Shown here: positions 8,968-17,089 of the stretch, one piece after another
How positions within the stretch are numbered: position 1 is the stretch's first letter
Layout: the number at the start of each line of letters is the position of its first letter
Assembly (NCBI RefSeq): GCF_000297395.2
Contig: NZ_HF570108.1
Coordinates: 3,814,575-3,878,574 of the forward strand
Origin: Micromonospora lupini str. Lupac 08
Lineage (GTDB): Bacteria; Actinomycetota; Actinomycetes; Mycobacteriales; Micromonosporaceae
Length of the DNA stretch: 64,000 nt
Direction: 5' to 3'
Notes under the pieces: generated by a model
Seen by the model: the letters and a program-made list of their open reading frames with translations, nothing else
What the model was told of the DNA's origin: nothing
Databases searched by the model: none
Translations under genes and position numbers: made by a program

Positions 8968-9669
8968 TCAGGGCGGGGTCAGCTCGCGCAGGCGGGCGAT
9001 CTCGATGGCCTGTTCGGTGGCGAGTGAGGTGGCCAGCTCGTTGAGGGTCTGATCGACGCCCACCGACAGCAGGTCGGTGGCCATGGTGACGGCGCCCTGG
9101 TGGTGGTCGGTCATCATCGCGATGAAGAGCCTGTCGAACTCGACGCCCCGGGCGGCGGCCAGCCGCTTCATCGCCTCGGGTGACTGCATCCCCCGCATTC
9201 CGGCGTGGTCGTGGCCGGGCGCCGTCTCGGGCAGCCCCCGGGTGGCGAGCCAGCCGCGCAGGACCTTGATCTCCGGGCCCTGGCCGGCGCGGATCCGGTC
9301 GGCGTAGGCGCGCAGCCGAGGATCGGCCGCGCGCTCCGGGGCGAGGGCGCTCATCTCGAGCGCCTGCTGGTGGTGCGGGATCATCATCTGGACGTAGACG
9401 GTGTCCAGGCCGTTGTGCCGGGGCGGACTGTCGTCGCGCAGTTCCTGGGCGGACCGGGCGACCGCCGGCTCGCCGGGGCGGCCCGGCACGAGCACCGGCG
9501 GGGGCGGCGGGCCGCTGGGGCTGGCCGCCGTCGGGCTGGGCGACGCCGAGCGGGCCGAGGCCGCCGGGCGGCCGGGGTCACCGGCGGCGCGGACAGCCAG
9601 CACCACCAGGACCGAAACGATGGCCGTCGCTATGACGACGGCCAGTGACCGACCACGTCGGACAGTCAT
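8968..9669 (-). CDS. DUF305 family membrane-anchored or secreted protein
   Basis: A 233-aa protein with an N-terminal hydrophobic segment (about residues 8-28) and a Pro/Ser linker. The DUF305 domain (about 75-230) contains the paired His motifs MIPHHQQAL and MTDHHQGAV plus Met/His-rich GHDHAGMRGMQ. DUF305 is a ferritin-like helical domain, often linked to copper or other metal handling in actinobacteria; that role is inferred. Start ATG at 9667-9669 with GAGGGGGT upstream. It lies 43 bases upstream of the histidine kinase on the same strand and may share its transcript. It is divergent from the LVIVD gene across a Crp-like site. Confidence 0.85.
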   Translation of the reverse strand: MTVRRGRSLAVVIATAIVSVLVVLAVRAAGDPGRPAASARSASPSPTAASPSGPPPPPVLVPGRPGEPAVARSAQELRDDSPPRHNGLDTVYVQMMIPHHQQALEMSALAPERAADPRLRAYADRIRAGQGPEIKVLRGWLATRGLPETAPGHDHAGMRGMQSPEAMKRLAAARGVEFDRLFIAMMTDHHQGAVTMATDLLSVGVDQTLNELATSLATEQAIEIARLRELTPP

Positions 9670-9725
9670 GCCGCACCCCCTCAGGTCGAGGTCGCAGCGA
9701 TCCTATCCATTGACGAGTCGACCTA

Positions 9726-9745
9726 GATGTGACCCGGGTCACATC
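9726..9745. promoter_or_regulatory. Perfect Crp/GlxR-type operator
   Basis: GATGTGACCCGGGTCACATC is a perfect 20-base palindrome containing an exact TGTGA-N6-TCACA core, the binding consensus of Crp-family regulators. Its centre is 41.5 bases upstream of the start predicted from the -10 box at 9765-9770. That is the classic class II activation position for the LVIVD gene. It may also act on the divergent DUF305 gene. Confidence 0.65.
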
Positions 9746-9764
9746 GATGATCTCTGTGGGTCGG

Positions 9765-9770
9765 TAAGGT
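9765..9770 (+). promoter_or_regulatory. -10 box of the LVIVD gene promoter
   Basis: TAAGGT, an actinobacterial -10 hexamer, predicts transcription start near 9777 and a ~32-base leader with a GAAGGG ribosome site at 9795-9800. No -35 box is evident, which fits an activator-dependent promoter. Confidence 0.45.
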
Positions 9771-9808
9771 ACCGACCATCGCCATCCCCCTTTCGAAGGG
9801 CGCCGCCG

Positions 9809-11263
9809 ATGATCAAATTGGCCACCTCACGACTCCGACAAATCCGCATCGTCAGCCTGGCCGCAACAGGCCTCCTGCTGACCAGCGTCGCCGTCGCGAC
9901 ACCGAGCAGCGCCCAGGAGGCCGCGCCAGCGGCGGCACCACAGGCCGCCGCCAGCGACATCCCCGGCGTGGACGAGATCCGCAGCAGCCCCAACCTGCGG
10001 CAGATCGCCAACCTCCCCAAGCAGGCGCCGTTCGACACGACAGCCGCGCTCAACAGCGACATGGCGTTCCAGGGCAAGTACGCCTTCGCCGGCAACTACA
10101 ACGGGTTCGTCGTCTACGACATCTCCCGGCCCAGCGCGCCCAAGATCACCGCGCAGGTGTCCTGCCCGGGCTCGCAGAACGACATCTCGGTCTACGGCAA
10201 CCTGCTGTTCGTCTCCACCGACTCGTCGCGCAGTGACGACTCGTGCGCGAGCGTCGCCCAGCCCGCCTCCGTGAAGGAGTCGTGGGAGGGCATCAAGGTC
10301 TTCGACATCAGCGACAAGGCCAACCCGCGCTACATCAAGTCCGTGGAGACCGCCTGCGGGTCGCACACCCACACCCTGGTGCCGGGCAAGGACCGCAAGA
10401 ACGTCTACCTGTACGTCTCGTCGTACAGCCCGCGGGCCGAGTTCCCCGACTGCCAGCCGCCGCACGACTCCATCTCCATCGTCAAGGTGCCGGTGAAGAA
10501 GCCGACCGAGGCGGCAGTCATCTCGACGCCGAACCTCTTCCCGGACGGTGGTTTCCCGGGCAGCGAGACCGGCTCGGCGACCACCGGCTGCCACGACATC
10601 ACCGCGTACCCGTCGAAGGACATCGCCGCCGGCGCCTGCATGGGTGACGGCGTCCTGCTCGACATCAAGAACCGCGAAGCGCCCCGGGTGATCACCCAGG
10701 TCCGCGACACGGTCAACTTCGCCTTCTGGCACTCGGCCACCTTCAACAACGCCGGCACCAAGGTCGTCTTCACCGACGAGCTGGGCGGCGGCGGGGCGGC
10801 CACCTGCAACGAGACCGTCGGCCCCAACCGGGGCGCGGACGCCATCTACGACATCACCGGTCGCGGTGACGCCCGGACGCTGGCGTTCCGCAGCTACTAC
10901 AAGATCCCCCGCACGAACGCCGAGACCGAGAACTGCGTGGCGCACAACGGCTCGCTGGTCCCGGTGCTCGGACGGGACATCATGGTGCAGGCGTGGTACC
11001 AGGGCGGCATCTCCGTCTGGGACTTCACCGACTCGCGCCACCCCAAGGAGATCGCGTACTGGGAGCGGGGCCCGCTCTCCGCCTCCGAGCCCATCACCGG
11101 TGGCGCGTGGTCGACGTACTACTACAACGGCAACATCTACTCCAACGACATCCAGAAGGGCCTGGACGTCCTGGAGCTGAACGACTGGCGGACCTGGACG
11201 GCCAATCTGACCCGGTTCAACGAGCTGAACGTGCAGACCCAGCCCGGTTACCTGAGCTGGTAG
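9809..11263 (+). CDS. Secreted LVIVD-repeat beta-propeller protein
   Basis: A 484-aa exported protein. The N-terminus is a signal peptide (KLATSRLRQIR then a hydrophobic core), likely cleaved near the Ala-rich SSAQEA at residue ~35. The rest is made of LVIVD-type propeller blades, seen as repeated phrases such as YAFAGNYNGFVVYDIS, LLFVSTDSS and IKVFDISDKANPR. Families like this are surface or secreted beta-propellers of unproven function. The start ATG 9809 has GAAGGG eight bases upstream; longer in-frame starts would bury the signal peptide. It is monocistronic, followed by a hairpin, with a Crp-like operator upstream. Confidence 0.85.
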   Translation: MIKLATSRLRQIRIVSLAATGLLLTSVAVATPSSAQEAAPAAAPQAAASDIPGVDEIRSSPNLRQIANLPKQAPFDTTAALNSDMAFQGKYAFAGNYNGFVVYDISRPSAPKITAQVSCPGSQNDISVYGNLLFVSTDSSRSDDSCASVAQPASVKESWEGIKVFDISDKANPRYIKSVETACGSHTHTLVPGKDRKNVYLYVSSYSPRAEFPDCQPPHDSISIVKVPVKKPTEAAVISTPNLFPDGGFPGSETGSATTGCHDITAYPSKDIAAGACMGDGVLLDIKNREAPRVITQVRDTVNFAFWHSATFNNAGTKVVFTDELGGGGAATCNETVGPNRGADAIYDITGRGDARTLAFRSYYKIPRTNAETENCVAHNGSLVPVLGRDIMVQAWYQGGISVWDFTDSRHPKEIAYWERGPLSASEPITGGAWSTYYYNGNIYSNDIQKGLDVLELNDWRTWTANLTRFNELNVQTQPGYLSW

Positions 11264-11282
11264 CACCGACCGACCGCACGAC

Positions 11283-11317
11283 CCGGGCCCGGCCTCTCGT
11301 CGAGGGGCCGGGCCCGG
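11283..11317 (+). terminator. Hairpin terminator after LVIVD gene
   Basis: Perfect 12-base GC-only arms (11283-11294, 11306-11317) with an 11-base loop, 20 bases past the stop. Confidence 0.65.
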
Positions 11318-11392
11318 CCATGTCGGCCGCGCGGACCAGGCCCGGCGCCCCGATCGGGGGCGCCACGGTGGGGCCGGTCACCTGAGCGGGGG

Positions 11393-12661
11393 TTGGCGAT
11401 CGGCCGGCCGGCCCCTGTGCCAACGTGGTCAGATGTGAAGTCTGCTGCCGGCGCGCCGCCGGCCCCGCCCGAGCCGACCGCGCCCTGGCGTCCCCACCCG
11501 CTCGACGTGGTGGCGGTCGTCCTCGCGGTGGCCGGCGCGGCCTGCGCGCTGAGCGGGCTGCTGCCCCGCGCCGAGACCACTGCCACCCTGCACCGCATCC
11601 TGCCGCTGCTGCTCTTCCTCGGCACCGTGATCGTGCTGGCCGAGCTGACCGCCGTGGCGGGCGTGTTCGACGTGCTGGCCAGCCGGCTCGCCATCGCCTC
11701 CCGGGGCCGCTGGGCGGCGCTGTTCCTGCTCTGCGGTGGCCTCGCCACGGTGACCACCCTCGTGCTCAACCTCGACACCACCGCCGTGCTGCTCACCCCG
11801 GTGCTGCTCGCGCTGGCCCGTGGCCTGCGCGTCCCGGCCGGGCCGCTCGCGGTCACCACGGTCTGGCTGGCCAACACCGCCAGCCTGCTGCTGCCGGTGT
11901 CCAACCTGACGAACCTGCTGGCCGCCGACCGGGTCGGGCTCACGCCACTGGCGTACGCCGAACGGATGGCGTTGCCGCAGCTCGCCGCCGTGACGGTGAC
12001 CATGGTGCTGCTCTGGTACGGCTGGTGGCGACGGGAACGGCCGGCCGGCGGACGCTTCGTCCCGCCGGCCCCGCACGTGCCGGCAGACCCGGTGCTGCAC
12101 CGCATCGCGCTCGCCGGCTGCCTGCTCTTCGTCGCCGGCATCCTCGCCGGGGTGGAGATCGGGCTCGCCTCCAGCGTCGCGCTCGCGCTGGTGCTGCTCG
12201 GCTTCGTGGTCCGCTCCCCCACGACGCTGCGGGCTCAGCTGGTGCCCGTACGGCTGCTGCTCTTCGTCGTCGGTCTGTTCCTGGTGGTGCAGACCCTCGG
12301 CCGGCACGGGCTGGACGACCTGGTCGCCGATCTGGTCGGCGCCGACGGCGGGGCGGCCGGCGCGCTGCGTGCCGGCGGCACCGGAGCGCTGCTGGCCAAC
12401 GCGGTGAACAACCTGCCGGCGTACCTGGCCGGCGAGGCGGTGCTGCCCAGCGCCGACCACACGCGCCTGCTGGCCCTGCTGATCGGCACGAACGTCGGCC
12501 CGCTGGCCGCGCCGTGGGCGTCGCTGGCCACCCTGCTGTGGTTCGAACGGTGCCGGGCGGCCGGGGTGGCGGTGCCGGTGCGACGGTTCGTGCTGACCAG
12601 CACCCTGCTCGCCGTCGTCGGCACGCTCGCCGCGGTCGGCGCGCTGCTGCTGGTCAGCTGA
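11393..12661 (+). CDS. ArsB/SLC13-like anion permease (ion transporter superfamily)
   Basis: An integral membrane protein of up to 422 aa with ~11 hydrophobic segments in two inverted halves. The family's hairpin signatures are visible: TLVLNLDTTAVLLTP in the first half, with NTASLLLPVSNLTNL, and NAVNNLPAYLAG followed by IGTNVGPLAAPWASLATLLW in the second. These are characteristic of ArsB/NhaD/SLC13 carriers moving arsenite, Na+/H+ or dicarboxylates; the substrate cannot be read. No arsenic genes are nearby. The start is uncertain: TTG at 11393 or in-frame GTG at 11417 or 11438, none with a clear ribosome site. Confidence 0.8.
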   Translation: MAIGRPAPVPTWSDVKSAAGAPPAPPEPTAPWRPHPLDVVAVVLAVAGAACALSGLLPRAETTATLHRILPLLLFLGTVIVLAELTAVAGVFDVLASRLAIASRGRWAALFLLCGGLATVTTLVLNLDTTAVLLTPVLLALARGLRVPAGPLAVTTVWLANTASLLLPVSNLTNLLAADRVGLTPLAYAERMALPQLAAVTVTMVLLWYGWWRRERPAGGRFVPPAPHVPADPVLHRIALAGCLLFVAGILAGVEIGLASSVALALVLLGFVVRSPTTLRAQLVPVRLLLFVVGLFLVVQTLGRHGLDDLVADLVGADGGAAGALRAGGTGALLANAVNNLPAYLAGEAVLPSADHTRLLALLIGTNVGPLAAPWASLATLLWFERCRAAGVAVPVRRFVLTSTLLAVVGTLAAVGALLLVS

Positions 12662-12667
12662 GGGCCG

Positions 12668-13144
12668 TCAGCCGGCGGCCCGCTCCACCACGAACATGAA
12701 GCAGCCGTAGACCACGTTGCGGCTGTGCAACTGGTGCACCCGCGGGTCGGCGAACAGCTCCGCGATCACCGCCTCCGGGTCCGTGCCGTCGTGCAGCCGG
12801 CCACCGCAGATCCGTCCGTCCCGGTCGTACGCCCGCAGCACCTGGGGACGTCCCCGCCAGACCGGCGGGTGGCCGCCGCCGTGCTCCGGGCCGGGGCAGG
12901 CGGCGGCGTGCGCGAAGACCGGCCCGATCTCCCGGTACGCGGCGGCGGCGATCGGTGGGGCGTAGCCGAACAGCAGCAGCGCCTCCCCCGCCTCGGCGTC
13001 GCGCAGGCAACAGCGCAACGGCTCCCCGCCGCCGGCCAGGCACGCTTCGACGGGATGACCGGCGGCGTCACGGCCGGTGCGACGGACGAGGTCGAGCGCC
13101 GCGGCCGGCACTGCGTGGACGCGGAAGGTGGCGGTGGTCGTCAT
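12668..13144 (-). CDS. DUF1203 family protein
   Basis: A 158-aa cytoplasmic protein matching the DUF1203 family in length and conserved pieces: the central CLRDAEAGEALLLFGYAP, the GPVFAHAAACPG segment with conserved His and Cys, and the closing SRNVVYGCFMFVVER. The function of the family is unknown. ATG start at 13142-13144. It converges on the permease gene and is divergent from the RiPP precursor. There is no reason to count it in that cluster beyond proximity. Confidence 0.8.
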   Translation of the reverse strand: MTTTATFRVHAVPAAALDLVRRTGRDAAGHPVEACLAGGGEPLRCCLRDAEAGEALLLFGYAPPIAAAAYREIGPVFAHAAACPGPEHGGGHPPVWRGRPQVLRAYDRDGRICGGRLHDGTDPEAVIAELFADPRVHQLHSRNVVYGCFMFVVERAAG

Positions 13145-13293
13145 GCGTCAAGCCTGGCTCGGTGGCGGCGACGATGCTGGCGGCGATCGGACCTCGCGCT
13201 GGTGCGTGTTTTCGGCCCTGTCGTCGTGTTGTCGCCATACTGCGCCAGATGACCGTTTATCCTGGTCAGGACCCATACGAGTAGGGAGAACCC

Positions 13294-13449
13294 ATGACAG
13301 CGCACCGCGAGCTGGAGACCACCGAGACGACCGTGCCGGACTACCGGCCGCCGACGATCCGGCGCCTCGGCACCCTCGCCGAGCTGACCAAGGGCGGCAC
13401 GGTGGGCCCGGACGACGGCCTGGGCGGCGGAGGCGACGGCTCGCTCTGA
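13294..13449 (+). CDS. Lasso-like RiPP precursor peptide
   Basis: A 51-aa precursor. The leader contains a perfect lasso leader signature, Y17-x2-P20-x-I22-x3-G26-x5-T32, in DYRPPTIRRLGTLAELT. In known lasso systems the RRE protein binds this and the conserved Thr is the second-last leader residue. Cutting after K33 would give an 18-residue core, GGTVGPDDGLGGGGDGSL: Gly at position 1 and Asp at 7 and 8, as needed for a 7- or 8-residue macrolactam ring. A Gly-rich tail ends in Ser-Leu. Strong ribosome site AGGGAGAA before the ATG at 13294. It is the first gene of a five-gene locus with exporter, cyclase and tailoring enzymes. The leader match is seen directly; the ring is inferred. Confidence 0.8.
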   Translation: MTAHRELETTETTVPDYRPPTIRRLGTLAELTKGGTVGPDDGLGGGGDGSL

Positions 13450-13477
13450 CCGGTCCTCGGCAGTGGGAACACCGCCG

Positions 13478-14092
13478 ATGCTGACCGTCCGCCGGGCCCA
13501 GCGTCGGTTCGGCCGTCGGGTGATCTTCACGGACCTCGACCTCGACGTGGCCGCGGGCGCGCGCGTCTTTCTGGGCGGCAGCAACGGATCCGGCAAGACC
13601 ACACTGCTGCGGTGCCTGTCCGGCACGCTGGCCCTCAGCACCGGACAGGCCACCGTCGGCGGCCACCCCGTCGGGTCGCTGCCCGCGAGACGTCTGACCG
13701 GTGTGTGCCTCGCCCCGGAGCAGGGCCTGTACGAGAAACTGTCGGCGCGGGAGAACGTGGCTCTCGTCGCCCGCCTCCGACTGCCCCGGCGGGCCGTCGC
13801 CCCGGCCGTCGCCGGCCTCGAGGAGGAACTCGACCTGACCGGTTACGCCACCGTCCCGGTGGAGCGCTGTTCGGCGGGAATGCGGGCCCGGGTGAGCATC
13901 GCGCGGGCCCTCGTGGGCGGGCCCGCCCTGCTGCTGCTCGACGAGCCCAGCCGGTCGCTCGACGACCCCTCCCGGCTGCTGCTGTGGCAGGCGCTGGACC
14001 GGCGACCCGAGCTGACCTGCGTGATCGCCTCGCACCACGCCGACGACCGGCGCCGGTGCCAGTCCGCCCTGACACTCGCGGCGGCGGCATGA
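13478..14092 (+). CDS. ABC exporter ATP-binding protein of RiPP locus
   Basis: A 204-aa ATPase. Walker A is GGSNGSGKTTL (residue ~30), Q-loop region LAPEQGLYEKLS, signature CSAGMRARVSIARAL (a variant of LSGGQ) and Walker B LLLLDEPSRSLDD, with switch-His in IASHHADD. Start ATG 13478; an in-frame GTG at 13463 is possible. It begins 28 bases after the precursor stop and overlaps the permease by 4 bases (ATGA). It most likely powers export of, and self-protection from, the mature peptide. Confidence 0.85.
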   Translation: MLTVRRAQRRFGRRVIFTDLDLDVAAGARVFLGGSNGSGKTTLLRCLSGTLALSTGQATVGGHPVGSLPARRLTGVCLAPEQGLYEKLSARENVALVARLRLPRRAVAPAVAGLEEELDLTGYATVPVERCSAGMRARVSIARALVGGPALLLLDEPSRSLDDPSRLLLWQALDRRPELTCVIASHHADDRRRCQSALTLAAAA

Positions 14093-14958
14093 CCCCGACC
14101 GCCGCCACCGCCACCCGCGCCGCCGGCCGCCGGGAGGGCGGAGCCGGCCGGAGGGGTGGGGCCAACGCGGTAGGCATGGTCCTCGCGCTGGTCCGTCGCG
14201 ACCTCGGCGACCCGCGTCAGTTCCGGCTGCCGCTGCTGCTGGACGTCGCCTTCGGCGTCGTGAACCTGGTCGTCTTCCTGTTCATCTCCCGGGTGCTGAC
14301 GCCGGCCACCGGCACCGACCTGACCCGTTCGCCAAGCTACTTCGACTTCGTGGCGGTCGGCATCACGTTCCTGCTCGTCCTGCAGGCGGCCAGCACCCAA
14401 CTGACCGGCCGGGTCATCCGGGAGCAGCGCAGTGGAACCCTGGAGCTGCTGGCGGCGCAACCCGTTCCGGTTTCCGCGCTGGCCATCGGGACCGCGGGCT
14501 ACCCGTTCCTGTTCGTGCTGCTGCGCTCCGGCGTCTACCTGACGATCCTCGCCACGGTGCTCGGCCTGCGCACCGAACACGCCGACTGGTGGGGTGTGAC
14601 GGTGGTGCTTGTCGCCGGCAGCGCGGCCATGATGGGTGTCGGTATCGGGCTGGCGGCGTTCACCATCGCCGTCGGGCACGGCGACGGCGCCGCCCGGCTC
14701 GTCGTCGTCGGGCTGTCCTTCGTGTCCGGCACGTACTTTCCGGTGTCCGAGCTTCCCGGCCCGCTGCCGGAGTTGACCGCGGTGCTGCCCAGCCGGATCG
14801 CCCTGGACGGCCTGCGCGCGGCCCTCACCGGTGGTCACTGGGCCTGGTCGGCGGGCGCACTGCTGGCGGCCACCGCCCTGCTGCTGCCGGTGGCGAGCTG
14901 GGCCTTCGGGCGGGCGCTGCGGATCGCCGCCCGCCGGGGCACCCTGAAACGCGACTGA
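14089..14958 (+). CDS. ABC-2 type permease of RiPP locus
   Basis: A 289-aa ABC-2 family membrane protein with about six transmembrane helices after an Arg/Gly-rich N-terminus (residues 1-30). Helices are evident around LLLDVAFGVVNLVVFLFI, FVAVGITFLLVLQAA, YPFLFVLLRSGVYLTIL, GVTVVLVAGSAAMMGVG, VVVGLSFVSGTYFPVSEL and LLAATALLLPVASWAFG. The cytoplasmic stretch IREQRSGTLELLAAQPV is typical of ABC-2 permeases contacting the ATPase. Start ATG overlaps the ATPase stop. It forms the exporter with the upstream ATPase. Confidence 0.85.
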   Translation: MTPTAATATRAAGRREGGAGRRGGANAVGMVLALVRRDLGDPRQFRLPLLLDVAFGVVNLVVFLFISRVLTPATGTDLTRSPSYFDFVAVGITFLLVLQAASTQLTGRVIREQRSGTLELLAAQPVPVSALAIGTAGYPFLFVLLRSGVYLTILATVLGLRTEHADWWGVTVVLVAGSAAMMGVGIGLAAFTIAVGHGDGAARLVVVGLSFVSGTYFPVSELPGPLPELTAVLPSRIALDGLRAALTGGHWAWSAGALLAATALLLPVASWAFGRALRIAARRGTLKRD

Positions 14959-14965
14959 GGTGACA

Positions 14966-16123
14966 GTGCTCCGACCGACCTCGTTCGACATCTCCACCGG
15001 AACGGTGCTGGGTGTCGCCCCGCCACGTCGGCCCACGCCGACCGGCTCGCCGGACCCGCTCGACGCGCTCGACGCCGCCGTGCTGCCCGGCCTGACCCGA
15101 CCGCCCTGCCTGGTCAGCTTCTCCGGCGGCTTGGACTCGTCGCTGGTCCTGGCGGTCGCCGTCCGGGCCGCCCGCCGGGAGGGCCTGCCCGACCCGGTCC
15201 CGGTCACCTGGCGGTTCGCCGGAGCGCCCCGCGCCGACGAGTCCGACTGGCAGGAACGGGTGATCCGGGCGCTGGGTGTCGACGGCTCCTGGCAGATCCT
15301 GCGGGCCGACGACGAGCTGGATCTGGTGGGGCCGGTCGCCCGCCGGCTGCTACATCGCTACGGGGTGGTCCATCCGGTCAACCTGCACCTGCACCTGCCC
15401 CTCGCCGAGCTGGCCGGCGGCGGCTCGCTGCTCACCGGTGGTGGCGGGGACCAGATCCTGGCCGGGTGGCGTCGCCCGCCGGCGACCTCGCTGCGCGCCC
15501 GACTGTGGTGGTTACGCCACGACCTGCGGACACGGCGGGGGCCGGTGGAGCAGTTCGGGTGGCTGCGCCCGGCGGTGGCCCGGGACGTGCAGCGGGCGCA
15601 CCGGGCCGAGGAGCGCGCCGAACCGCGCCTGCTCCGACACCGGATCGCCTGGCACGCGCGCCGTCGAGACCTGCTGCTGACCTGCTCGGCGCTGTCCAGG
15701 ATGGCCGGCGATCACCAGGCCGCGGCGATCCAGCCGCTGCTCGACGAGGGGTTTCTGGCCGCTCTGGCGCACTGTGGCGGCGATCGGCGGGCGGTGGGGC
15801 GGGACGCGCTGCTCGCGGAGATCGTCGGGGACGCCCTGCCGGCCGAGGTCATCGCGCCGCGCCGCAAGGCACGCTTCCGTGAGGTGTTCCTCCGGGAGCC
15901 GACGCGCGAGTTCGTGCGTTCGTGGGACGGCACCGGCGCCGACACCGACCTGGTGGACCCGGAACGGCTGCGGGACCTGTGGTCGCGCTGGCCGATCCCC
16001 GGCGGCACGGCAAGTCTGGTGCAACAGCTCTGGCTGGCCGCGTACCCCGCCGAGCGGGCGGGCGAGGTCGGGCCCGCGGGCCCGCCCACGGGGTCCGACA
16101 CCGGCGTGGAGGTGCGGCACTGA
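14966..16123 (+). CDS. Short asparagine-synthetase-type lasso cyclase (C-protein-like)
   Basis: A 385-aa protein homologous to the C-terminal synthetase domain of asparagine synthetase B, the fold used by lasso cyclases to adenylate the ring Asp/Glu and join it to the N-terminal amine. The ATP pyrophosphatase motif SFSGGLDSSLVLAVA is at about residue 50, followed by LTGGGGDQILAGW near 155. The usual N-terminal glutaminase-like domain (~200 aa in known C proteins) is absent. The first ~45 residues are Pro-rich and have no catalytic Cys2. GTG start at 14966, five bases after a GAGG ribosome site; GTG 14960 is the alternative. It follows the permease by 7 bases, so it is in the same operon as the precursor. 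Confidence 0.75.
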   Translation: MLRPTSFDISTGTVLGVAPPRRPTPTGSPDPLDALDAAVLPGLTRPPCLVSFSGGLDSSLVLAVAVRAARREGLPDPVPVTWRFAGAPRADESDWQERVIRALGVDGSWQILRADDELDLVGPVARRLLHRYGVVHPVNLHLHLPLAELAGGGSLLTGGGGDQILAGWRRPPATSLRARLWWLRHDLRTRRGPVEQFGWLRPAVARDVQRAHRAEERAEPRLLRHRIAWHARRRDLLLTCSALSRMAGDHQAAAIQPLLDEGFLAALAHCGGDRRAVGRDALLAEIVGDALPAEVIAPRRKARFREVFLREPTREFVRSWDGTGADTDLVDPERLRDLWSRWPIPGGTASLVQQLWLAAYPAERAGEVGPAGPPTGSDTGVEVRH

Positions 16124-16162
16124 CGCAGGAGGCCGACACCGGGCGGGATCAGCCGGGCACGG

Positions 16163-17089
16163 TCAGCCGCGGTTGCGGCGTCGGGCCTCGCGCACCTCTC
16201 CCAGCGTGGCCGGGAGCCGACCGGCGTTGCGGGCCAGTCGGCTGAGGTGCGCCAACAGGAGCCCGGCCCGGCCGCGCCGGGCCAGCGGACTGGCGTGACG
16301 CATCGACGCCGACGTCGGAAACAGTCGCGGCCCGAGGTGCCGCAACCGGCCGCGCACCGTGGGTAGCTCGGCGAGCTGGGCCAGCGCCACCGCACCGGGA
16401 GATGCCCGATGGGCCCGCAGCCACCGCGCCGCCGAGCGGTGTCCGGGCAGGGCCAGCGTGGCGGCCAGAGCGGCGCCGGCCGGGGTCAGCCGCAGGCCGA
16501 GCGCGAACGACGCGACCGCCCCGGTCCGCTCGGCGAGGTCGGCCGCCGTCCGCCAGGTCTCGGCGGGAAAGACCTCCACGGCCCGCGACAGGTCGGCACG
16601 CGGCCGGTCGGACAACCCCGGCGCGGCGGCATGCAGCGCCACCAGCAGGGCCGCGCCCGCCTCGTCGGGTACGGCGAGCGTGCCGCCGGCCAGCGCGATG
16701 CGCTCCGCCGAGGCGGACAGCAGCGCCCAGAGCGCGTCGGGGTCGCCCACCCCGTGGAAGCCGCGATGCAGGTCGACGGTGAGGGGCAGTGGGCCGGGCA
16801 GCAGCCACGGCCGCTCGTACCAGTGCGAGCGGTGGTCCGGGCGGCCCTCGGGGAGGGCGCTGCGGCAGCCGAGGTCGGCAAGCGCCGCCTGCGCCCGGTC
16901 GAACGACGCCGGGGCGACCAGCAGGTCGACGTCGGTGTAGACGCGGTGCCGCTCCTGGCCCAGCCGGCGGGCCAGCCCCGCGCCCTTGAGCAGGACGGTG
17001 TCGACGCCGCGCTCGGCCAGTGCCGCGCTGAGGGTCACGGCGGCCGTGTCGAGGCTCAGGCAGCGCACCGCCTGCGGCAGGGCGGTCAC
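16163..17089 (-). CDS. Nucleotidyltransferase family protein (RiPP tailoring)
   Basis: A 308-aa protein of the NTP_transf_5 type. The signature LLKGAGLARRL is near residue 28, with the acidic metal-binding pair YTDVDLLVAP near 45-54. A His/Trp-rich middle (HWYERPWLLPGPLPLTVDLHRGFHG) precedes a helical C-terminal half. Homologues in some lasso clusters (pseudomycoidin type) modify a phosphorylated C-terminal Ser; that parallel is family knowledge. GTG start at 17087-17089 overlaps the HPr-kinase-like stop by 4 bases, so the two are coupled. It is transcribed against the precursor operon. Confidence 0.75.
   Translation of the reverse strand: MTALPQAVRCLSLDTAAVTLSAALAERGVDTVLLKGAGLARRLGQERHRVYTDVDLLVAPASFDRAQAALADLGCRSALPEGRPDHRSHWYERPWLLPGPLPLTVDLHRGFHGVGDPDALWALLSASAERIALAGGTLAVPDEAGAALLVALHAAAPGLSDRPRADLSRAVEVFPAETWRTAADLAERTGAVASFALGLRLTPAGAALAATLALPGHRSAARWLRAHRASPGAVALAQLAELPTVRGRLRHLGPRLFPTSASMRHASPLARRGRAGLLLAHLSRLARNAGRLPATLGEVREARRRNRG

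Noticed and set aside
12668..13144. DUF1203 gene as part of the lasso-like locus
   Set aside because: It is divergently transcribed and DUF1203 has no known RiPP role; adjacency alone is not enough.
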